A stretch of DNA of 13,198 nt from Synechococcaceae bacterium Bin_79_3. GTDB taxonomy: Bacteria > Cyanobacteriota > Cyanobacteriia > PCC-6307 > Cyanobiaceae. A model generated the notes under the pieces. It made no database searches, was not told the DNA's origin, and worked only from the letters and a program-made list of their open reading frames with translations. Both the position numbers and the translations under genes were made by a program. Location: positions 1 to 13,198 of the forward strand of contig VFLB01000314.1 of assembly GCA_009914645.1 (NCBI GenBank), in the 5' to 3' direction. Shown here piece after piece: positions 7,816-13,198 of this stretch; positions within the stretch are counted from its first letter, which is position 1, and the number at the start of each line of letters is the position of its first letter.

Positions 7816-8916
7816 TTAAAGCAAAACCCTGTTTCCGTTGAAATGACTGCTTTGGCATGCGTCCATAGCGATCTGGCTTTGTAAGCCCTCAAGTAAACCC
7901 GGCACCATTGGTTTCGCTTCTTTAATTGCCTGCGCCCACCAGCCGATGAGGCGAGCCACGGGAGCGATGCGGCCGTCTTCCCAGGTGCGGTTGTAACTAA
8001 AGGCCGGATTTTTTGGTATGGCTGCCATCGTTTCTCCTTTGCGGCATCCCTGCAAACCAAAGCCATGCACATAGTCGGCTTGGTTGCTGCTACCTAAAAC
8101 CAAGGTTCCTTCTGAACCATAAAACTCAAGCCAGCATCCCCTTCCCTGCCGGGCTACTGAAGAAAGAGCTAATTGGGCAGATAAAAATTGCTTTGAAGCG
8201 CTCCAATGGGGTTGCAGTTGCATTTGGATTAGGGCTGTATCAGCTGCATCCACCACGGCAAAACCATTGCCGTTTGGCATTGGACGCTCCTTGATCGCTA
8301 CAGATAACTGGGCTTGAAGCGACACGATCGGCCCCACTAGCCACTCCATCATGTCGAAGGCGTGGCTGCCAAGAGCACCTAAAACGCCGCCCCCCAACTC
8401 CTGTTGGGCATACCAATTCCAAGGTCGCTTTGGATCGCTGCGGCTCTCCATCAGCCAATCGAAACGCACTAGCCACGGCTCCCCAATCCAACCAGCCCTA
8501 AGCAGTTCCGCTAGTTGCTGAAATGCGGGCACTGCTCGATATTCAAAATTAATTGCACAACAACATCCCTGGGCAAGGGCTAGTTGCTCTAATTGCAGCG
8601 CTTCTGTGGAATTGAGAGCAACTGGTTTTTCCAGCAGCACGTGCTTACCTGCAAGAAGCGCCTGTTTTGCTAGCTGGAAGCGAGCTTCTGGGGGAGTTGC
8701 AATGATTAAGGCTTCAACCTCAGGATTCGCCAATAGCTCTTTGAAATTTGAGCTACCCCAAAGCCCTGTTCTGCTGCAAGATTGCTGCAACTTCTCATCT
8801 TGCCGATGCCAAAGGGCAACTGGTGTTGTGGCAGGGCATGCATACAAAGCCGGAAGGTGAACTTTTTCACCAAAACCCAAGCCGGCGATTGCAACCCCTA
8901 ATTGAGAAGCTTTCAA
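7816..8916 (-). CDS. Gfo/Idh/MocA family NAD(P)-dependent oxidoreductase
   Basis: This encodes a 366-residue dehydrogenase. An N-terminal Rossmann fold has the dinucleotide loop GLGFGEKVHLPAL at about residues 12-24, the ATPPEA segment near 73-78, and the family signature EKP at 96-98, whose Lys is usually catalytic. The C-terminal alpha/beta domain has GGGVLGALGSHAFDMMEW (about 175-192), giving the usual HxxD pair H185 and D188. Such enzymes oxidise or reduce sugars, inositols or bilin-like substrates; the substrate cannot be told here. No ATG exists near the N-terminus: the start is TTG at 8914-8916, with a GGGAGG ribosome site 10 bases upstream. It overlaps the stop of the preceding gene as TTGA. 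It is the last gene of the accD operon. Confidence 0.92.
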   Translation of the reverse strand: MKASQLGVAIAGLGFGEKVHLPALYACPATTPVALWHRQDEKLQQSCSRTGLWGSSNFKELLANPEVEALIIATPPEARFQLAKQALLAGKHVLLEKPVALNSTEALQLEQLALAQGCCCAINFEYRAVPAFQQLAELLRAGWIGEPWLVRFDWLMESRSDPKRPWNWYAQQELGGGVLGALGSHAFDMMEWLVGPIVSLQAQLSVAIKERPMPNGNGFAVVDAADTALIQMQLQPHWSASKQFLSAQLALSSVARQGRGCWLEFYGSEGTLVLGSSNQADYVHGFGLQGCRKGETMAAIPKNPAFSYNRTWEDGRIAPVARLIGWWAQAIKEAKPMVPGLLEGLQSQIAMDACQSSHFNGNRVLL

Positions 8917-9326
8917 GCCTTGCTTGCCTCCCTTAATCCCTGGCTACTGGCCTCTGCGCAAGACTGCTCAAGCACCTCAGCGATTAAATCTTCCGATCCC
9001 ACGAGTTGCCAATCAGCCCTCGGTTTCGGTAATCCATTTACTTGCAGATCTTTATAAAGCTTTTCATCGCAATCTAAAGCCATTACATAAAGAGAACCGG
9101 TTGCTGTTTTTCCTGATTCATCGGGGGTGGCGCTAAATCTACTTAAAACTGTTAATTCGCCTTTGCGGTTAAGCCTCAAGCTGCCTTTGTCCCACCATTG
9201 GCGACCAGCACTGGTGGGATCTACCTCCTGCCAATCAACCGGGCCAGCAAACACCGGCAAAGGCTGAATTACACTAAGTAAAAACAGCAACGCAGCAGCA
9301 AACAGAAGCTCCTTTAGAAACTTCAT
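8913..9326 (-). CDS. Conserved hypothetical protein with N-terminal signal sequence
   Basis: This encodes 137 residues. The N-terminus is a textbook export signal: two Lys, a hydrophobic core ([14 protein letters not shown]) and a likely cleavage after VFA near residue 27, so the mature protein is probably periplasmic or lumenal. The mature part begins GPVDWQEV and continues with [24 protein letters not shown], a strand-rich stretch that reads like a small beta domain. Two Cys remain in the mature part (in ALDCDEK and EQSCAEA) and could form a disulfide. It resembles uncharacterised proteins I recall from other picocyanobacteria, but I know no family name or role. Its ATG overlaps the accD stop (ATGA), and its own stop overlaps the oxidoreductase start, so it is translationally coupled on both sides. 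Confidence 0.82.
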   Translation of the reverse strand: MKFLKELLFAAALLFLLSVIQPLPVFAGPVDWQEVDPTSAGRQWWDKGSLRLNRKGELTVLSRFSATPDESGKTATGSLYVMALDCDEKLYKDLQVNGLPKPRADWQLVGSEDLIAEVLEQSCAEASSQGLREASKA

Positions 9327-10186
9327 GCGATTTGACCATGTAATTCCAGCAGACTTGCCATAGTGCTACGCAGTTTGGTGCGGGGAACAATTGCATCAAC
9401 AAATCCGTGGTCTTGTATGTATTCAGCAGTTTGAAAATCGTCGGGTAGTTTTTCTCTTAAAGTTTGCTCGATTACACGGCGGCCAGCAAAGCCAATAAGT
9501 GCTTTCGGTTCTGCAAGGATTAAATCTCCCAACATTGCAAAACTTGCCGTTACTCCTCCGGTGGTGGGATGAGTGAGCAATGGAATGTAAAGAAGTTCCT
9601 GGCTGCGGTGGCGCTCTAATGCGCCAGACACTTTTGCCATTTGCATCAAACTAAGCATTCCTTCCTGCATCCGGGCGCCTCCGCTGGCGCATACAACTAA
9701 AACAGGCAAACGTTTGGCAGTGGCTGTTTCGATTAAACGGGTTAGTTTTTCTCCCACCACAGATCCCATACTTCCGCCCATAAAGCGGAAATCCATAACC
9801 GCTACCGCGAGGGGAAATCCCTCAAGCTTGCCGATTCCGCAAACCACGGCATCGCGCATGCCTGTGCTTTGTTGACTATCGCGAATCCGATCGGCGTAAG
9901 CCCTTCGATCTTTAAAAGTGAGTGGATCGGTTGGGCTCATGGCCGCATCGATTTCAACAAAACTGTCTGGATCCATCAGTAATCTGAGCCTTTCTTCACT
10001 GTCAATCCTGTGGTGATGGCCGCAGGCAGAACAAACACTTGCGTTTGCTAGCAAATCTTTGCGGTAAACCACCTCTGCACATTCAGGGCATTTGCTCCAT
10101 AAGCCATCGCTTTCGTCATTTTCAGGCGCTGCCCGCACTAAAGGGGCAGTTTTACGGCGATCCGCAAACCAGTCGAGCAGCGACAC
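9323..10186 (-). CDS. accD: Acetyl-CoA carboxylase carboxyltransferase subunit beta
   Basis: AccD and AccA form the carboxyltransferase that moves CO2 from carboxybiotin to acetyl-CoA, giving malonyl-CoA, the committed step of fatty-acid synthesis in the cytoplasm. The 287-residue product has the N-terminal four-Cys zinc ribbon (C33, C36, C52, C55). The crotonase-like body follows, with [18 protein letters not shown] and the oxyanion-forming [19 protein letters not shown], then [17 protein letters not shown] and [11 protein letters not shown]. The length is normal. The start is GTG at 10184-10186 with no clear Shine-Dalgarno; it gives [10 protein letters not shown], the typical cyanobacterial N-terminus. 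accA, accB and accC are not in the window. It lies 24 bases after the prepilin peptidase and overlaps the next gene by 4 bases. Confidence 0.98.
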   Translation of the reverse strand: MSLLDWFADRRKTAPLVRAAPENDESDGLWSKCPECAEVVYRKDLLANASVCSACGHHHRIDSEERLRLLMDPDSFVEIDAAMSPTDPLTFKDRRAYADRIRDSQQSTGMRDAVVCGIGKLEGFPLAVAVMDFRFMGGSMGSVVGEKLTRLIETATAKRLPVLVVCASGGARMQEGMLSLMQMAKVSGALERHRSQELLYIPLLTHPTTGGVTASFAMLGDLILAEPKALIGFAGRRVIEQTLREKLPDDFQTAEYIQDHGFVDAIVPRTKLRSTMASLLELHGQIA

Positions 10187-10210
10187 AATGGACTTGCTAA
10201 CACTTATCTA

Positions 10211-11029
10211 TTAAAGGATCCTGAAGGGGGGGCTGATAACAAATCCCCAAAAGCTGTCGCAGGCAAGCCAACTCAGAAATCCACCAACTGCCAAAAAAGG
10301 GCCAAAAGGAAAGGGCTCCCGAGCTGAAAGTTTGCTGCTAAGGCGCCCGATCACGCCAAACATTGCCCCAAGCAGCACAGCAAGGGCAACCGCAACCCCT
10401 AAACCCTTGAGGCCAAGCCAGGCCCCTAGCAGCGCCGCCAACTTCGCATCCCCTAGCCCTAATGCCGGCACCCCCATAATTCTCTCGGCGCCAGCGCTAA
10501 CGCTTTCAAAAGCCAGCAGGCCCAGCACCGCAGCAAGGCAGTGATACAAAAGCATCTCGGCGCCGGCACCCTGCAATGCACCGAGGCCAGCACTGCATAA
10601 CAAACCAGTTATTAGCCCCCACTTGCAAAGGGATTCAGGTAGTTGCATAGTTTTCAAATCGATCAAGGCAAGCGGTAGCAACCAGCTCACAAAAATTGCG
10701 CCAGCCAAAAGATTTAGTAATTGATCAGGGGCCCCCATGCGACCGACCCCAGGGAGTGCCAGCAGCACCCACAACCCAGCGCTTAATAATTCAACCGCCG
10801 GATAAATGGGGCTAATAGAGCTAGAGCAAAACGCGCACTTTCCCTTTAACAAACACCAACTCAAAACCGGAATGTTTTGATGCCATGCCAGGCTTTTGCC
10901 ACATTTTGGACAATGGCTGCCCGGCCAAATGCATGATTCCCCCCTAGGGATGCGCCACACAACTACGTTTATAAAACTGCCAACACACAAGCCAAATAAG
11001 GCTGCCGTAAGCGCTAATTGTGATGTCAT
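10211..11029 (-). CDS. pilD: Prepilin leader peptidase / N-methyltransferase (A24 family)
   Basis: This is a polytopic inner-membrane aspartic protease that cleaves type IV prepilin (and pseudopilin) leaders after Gly and methylates the new N-terminus. The 272-residue product has GSFINVVVWRIPRG at residues 17-30. The methylase-linked zinc site is complete, with C40/C43 and C65/C68. The catalytic aspartates are D124 in LIDLKTMQLP and D194 in GLGDAKL. Seven or so hydrophobic segments follow the usual topology. In the first Asp motif a Glu follows the Pro where Asp is more usual, which is unlikely to abolish activity. No pilin gene is in the window. Its ATG overlaps the stop of the 96-residue gene (ATGA), and accD follows 24 bases later. 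Picocyanobacteria use such systems for competence-type pili; that link is inference. Confidence 0.95.
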   Translation of the reverse strand: MTSQLALTAALFGLCVGSFINVVVWRIPRGESCIWPGSHCPKCGKSLAWHQNIPVLSWCLLKGKCAFCSSSISPIYPAVELLSAGLWVLLALPGVGRMGAPDQLLNLLAGAIFVSWLLPLALIDLKTMQLPESLCKWGLITGLLCSAGLGALQGAGAEMLLYHCLAAVLGLLAFESVSAGAERIMGVPALGLGDAKLAALLGAWLGLKGLGVAVALAVLLGAMFGVIGRLSSKLSAREPFPFGPFLAVGGFLSWLACDSFWGFVISPPFRIL

Positions 11030-11316
11030 CGACGCGAGCGAATTTTTTGCTGCGGCTTATGCCGTAACAAATCCAATGGCACAAATTGCTCCTGGGGGAG
11101 TAAAACAGGCGCTTCAAAAATCAAGCGAGCTGATCTACCGCCGGCAACAATCACAACCCCTAAAGGTTCTGGGCTGCCGCAGCGTTCTAAATAATGCAAA
11201 TACAAGCGCCTGGCAATATGAAGCATTCTCCCTAATTGTTCAGGGGGACAGCGCCACATCGCGGCATCGAATTGCCCAGAAGCGCCATCGATGGCAAAGG
11301 ATGGAATTGTCACCAC
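11026..11316 (-). CDS. Conserved hypothetical protein, 96 residues
   Basis: This encodes a small soluble protein. Visible elements are an N-terminal strand-like segment, an AAMWRCPPEQLGRMLHIARR helix at about residues 18-37, a LGVVIVAGGRSARLIFEAP strand pair at about 52-70, and a basic tail ending in KIRSRR. The GGRSAR turn looks like a loop between two strands; I cannot name a family. No signal or membrane segment is present. The start is one of two adjacent GTG codons (11314-11316 or 11311-11313), a weak call on exact length. It lies 29 bases after prk and overlaps the prepilin peptidase start by 4 bases, so it is co-translated with it. The coherent, coding-like sequence and tight packing support a real gene; the function is unknown. 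Confidence 0.75.
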   Translation of the reverse strand: MVTIPSFAIDGASGQFDAAMWRCPPEQLGRMLHIARRLYLHYLERCGSPEPLGVVIVAGGRSARLIFEAPVLLPQEQFVPLDLLRHKPQQKIRSRR

Positions 11317-11345
11317 TGAAGCCTAGCTAATTTAAAGAGAAAATA

Positions 11346-12248
11346 TCAAGCTTTTTTGCGCTTTTGTTCAATCATGCGATGAATGATGGGAGTGAGAATA
11401 AGCTCCATCGCAAATCCCATCTTGCCTCCATTCACAACAATTGATGTTGGGCTAGACATGAAGGAATCATGAATCATATCTAGTAAGTAGGTGAAATCAA
11501 CATCAAACTTATCGCGAGCTCCTTTGCGAAAATGAATGATTACGAAGCTTTCATCTGGGGCGGGGATATTGCGGCAGATAAACGGGTTTGAGGTATCGAT
11601 CGTTGGCACTCTTTGAAAGTTGATGTCTGTGAGGCTGAATTGGGGGCAGATGTGATTGATGTAATCCGGCATACGGCGCAGGATTGTGTCAACGATTGCT
11701 TCGGCTGAATAACCGCGCTCAGCATTATCGCGGTGAATTTTTTGAATCCATTCCAAGTTGGTAATCGGCACTACACCAACAAGTAAATCGGCAAGGCTTG
11801 CCACGTCGTAGCCATCTCCCACCACTCCACCGTGCAGCCCTTCGTAAAAAAGTAAATCTGTAGAGCCTGGTATTGGCTCCCAAGGGGTGAATTGGCCTGG
11901 GTTCAACTCAGTGCCAAGGCGGGCATTATGTTCAGCTGCTTCCTCGGGGCTGTGTAGGTAGTAGCGCTTTTCACCGCCGCCGCTTTTAGCGTAATTACGA
12001 AAAAGTTCTTCTAATTTGTCGAAAAGGTTGGCTTCCGGTCCGAAATGGGAGAAGTTTTCACCTGCTTTCAAGGCGCTGGCCATTGCTTCCTTCATGGGAG
12101 CGCGTTCGTAGCGGTGATAGCTATCACCCTCCACCACTGCTGGTGTGATCCCTTCGCGGGTGAAAATATGTTCAAAAGCGCGTTTAACAGTGCTGGTGCC
12201 AGCTCCTGAGGATCCGGTAACGGCAACGATTGGGTGAAGCTTGGACAT
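11346..12248 (-). CDS. prk: Phosphoribulokinase, class I (proteobacterial type)
   Basis: Prk phosphorylates ribulose 5-phosphate with ATP to ribulose 1,5-bisphosphate, the Rubisco substrate in the Calvin cycle. The 300-residue product is of the short class I type. Visible are the P-loop GSSGAGTST (residues 12-20), EGDSYHRYER at 40-49 with D42, H45 and R49 at the same numbers I recall as the catalytic base and substrate residues of Rhodobacter sphaeroides Prk, FYEGLHGG near 134-141, and ILRRMPDYINHICPQFS. The P-loop region has no Cys, so the thioredoxin-sensitive Cys pair of plant and beta-cyanobacterial enzymes is absent. An in-frame GTG lies three codons upstream, but the ATG at 12246-12248 gives the family's SKxHP N-terminus. 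It is 59 bases after leuB and carries a direct repeat upstream. Confidence 0.97.
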   Translation of the reverse strand: MSKLHPIVAVTGSSGAGTSTVKRAFEHIFTREGITPAVVEGDSYHRYERAPMKEAMASALKAGENFSHFGPEANLFDKLEELFRNYAKSGGGEKRYYLHSPEEAAEHNARLGTELNPGQFTPWEPIPGSTDLLFYEGLHGGVVGDGYDVASLADLLVGVVPITNLEWIQKIHRDNAERGYSAEAIVDTILRRMPDYINHICPQFSLTDINFQRVPTIDTSNPFICRNIPAPDESFVIIHFRKGARDKFDVDFTYLLDMIHDSFMSSPTSIVVNGGKMGFAMELILTPIIHRMIEQKRKKA

Positions 12249-12268
12249 CAGCAGCACTACTAACTAAA

Positions 12269-12303
12269 CAAATTTTGTCAGAGCATCGGCCAAATTCGGA
12301 CAG
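12269..12303. repeat. Imperfect direct repeat upstream of prk
   Basis: CAAATTTTGTCAG (12269-12281) and CAAATTCGGACAG (12291-12303) match at 10 of 13 positions and start 22 bp apart, close to two helical turns. They occupy the leuB-prk gap just upstream of the prk start. They could be regulator half-sites at an internal prk promoter; no regulator is identified. Confidence 0.35.
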
Positions 12304-12307
12304 TTGA

Positions 12308-13198
12308 CTAAGCAAGAGCCTTGAGCAGTTCTTCCCCCATTGCTGCACAACCAATCTTTTTGCAACCGTCAGCCATCAGATCACCGGTGCGAAAACCTTT
12401 TCCCAGCACAGATTCAACAGCAGTTTCAAGGGCCTTGGCTGCCCCCTCTTGTTTAAGGCCAATCCGCAAAAGCATTGCCGCCGATAGCACCATCGCTAGG
12501 GGGTTGGCCACATCTGTTCCAGCAATATCTGGGGCTGAACCATGCACGGGTTCGAATAAACCGGGGCCTGAACTTCCTAAAGAAGCAGAGGGGAGCATGC
12601 CTATCGAACCGGTGAGCATTGCTGCCTCATCGCTCAAAATATCGCCAAATAAATTGCTGGTGAGCAGCACATCAAATTGACGCGGTTCCCGTACTAATTG
12701 CATTGCAGCGTTATCTACGTACATATGCGATAACTTCACATCTGGATAAGAACCGGCCATGGCAGTTACCCGGTCACGCCAGAGCTGGCTTACATCCAAT
12801 ACATTTGCTTTATCTACAGAACAAAGCTCTCCACGCCTTTGTTGAGCCAGCTCAAAAGCAACCTTGGCGATTCGATCTACTTCAGAGCTGCAATAGGTCA
12901 TGGTGTTGAAGGCCCTCTCTTCTCCGTTCTCTAGCTGCACCCTGCCTTTTGGCTGGCCAAAATAGATCCCTCCGGTAAGTTCACGCACCACCAATAAATC
13001 CACTCCACTAATCACTTCAGGCCGCAAACTGCTTGCTCCTAACAAAGCCGGTGCAATCGCTACAGGCCTGAGATTGGCAAATAACTGAAGGCCAGCCCTT
13101 AAGGCAAGCAAGCCGGATTCCGGCCTTTGCTCCCGAGGTAAAGCGTCGTATTTAGGGGCGCCAATGGCTGCCAAAAGCACAGCATCACTGTTTTTGCA
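12308..13198 (-). CDS. leuB: 3-isopropylmalate dehydrogenase (5' end outside window)
   Basis: LeuB oxidatively decarboxylates 3-isopropylmalate with NAD+ in leucine synthesis. The 296 residues present cover most of the enzyme; about 60 N-terminal residues of a usual 355-360 lie beyond the right edge, since the frame stays open to 13198. Motifs in order are the substrate-binding [25 protein letters not shown] (active-site Lys), [34 protein letters not shown] (metal-binding Asp residues) and the NAD-binding [19 protein letters not shown]. The C-terminus is a normal Ala-rich end with TAG/TAA-type stop at 12308-12310. It reads toward prk on the same strand with a 59-base gap, so read-through or an internal prk promoter are both possible. 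Confidence 0.97.
   Translation of the reverse strand, partial: CKNSDAVLLAAIGAPKYDALPREQRPESGLLALRAGLQLFANLRPVAIAPALLGASSLRPEVISGVDLLVVRELTGGIYFGQPKGRVQLENGEERAFNTMTYCSSEVDRIAKVAFELAQQRRGELCSVDKANVLDVSQLWRDRVTAMAGSYPDVKLSHMYVDNAAMQLVREPRQFDVLLTSNLFGDILSDEAAMLTGSIGMLPSASLGSSGPGLFEPVHGSAPDIAGTDVANPLAMVLSAAMLLRIGLKQEGAAKALETAVESVLGKGFRTGDLMADGCKKIGCAAMGEELLKALA

Noticed and set aside
10896..11330. Long + frame of 144 codons opposite the prepilin peptidase start and the 96-residue gene
   Set aside because: The - strand genes are recognisable or tightly packed; the + product looks like an antisense shadow with scattered Gln, Ser and Cys.

Overview
The window looks like chromosomal core DNA from a picocyanobacterium of the Synechococcus/Cyanobium/Prochlorococcus lineage (alpha-cyanobacteria). 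Three things point there: a class I (proteobacterial-type, about 300-residue) phosphoribulokinase; a set of small protein families known mainly from cyanobacteria and plastids (CGLD27/DUF1230, DUF3386, DUF3318, DUF2811, DUF6447-like); and a prepilin peptidase beside accD. Base composition looks intermediate, which fits a Synechococcus/Cyanobium-type genome better than a low-GC Prochlorococcus. This assignment is inference from family knowledge, without any search.

Layout. Positions 1-330 (+) hold a possible gene tail and a small DUF6447-like protein. Positions 366-4359 (-) hold carB, the large subunit of carbamoyl-phosphate synthase, followed by a DUF3386 gene whose start lies inside the end of carB. 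A 120-bp divergent intergenic region with a perfect inverted repeat leads to a compact + strand cluster: DUF3318 membrane protein, rsfS (ribosome silencing factor), CGLD27 membrane protein and an asparaginase of the Rhizobium etli (type II) family. This ends just before an initiator tRNA-Met.

From about 7086 to 7815 comes an unusual pocket: extremely AT-rich DNA directly after the tRNA, a small AT-rich DUF2811 gene on the - strand, and about 400 bp without a convincing gene. That gene-poor stretch contains three near-identical 10-mers resembling DnaA boxes, spaced 21 and 20 bp apart, and a nested hairpin.

The rest is one long - strand series, read leuB (5' end cut by the window), prk, a 96-residue unknown protein, prepilin peptidase, accD, a secreted or lipid-facing small unknown protein, and a Gfo/Idh/MocA-type oxidoreductase. 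The last five genes are tightly packed, with three 4-base stop/start overlaps (ATGA, ATGA, TTGA), and are probably one operon. Functionally the window is mostly housekeeping: pyrimidine/arginine precursor synthesis, leucine synthesis, the Calvin cycle, fatty-acid synthesis, translation initiation and ribosome silencing, plus pilin processing. I did not find a convincing new defence, mobile or secondary-metabolite system; the best unexplained signal is the phased repeat cluster at 7667-7717.
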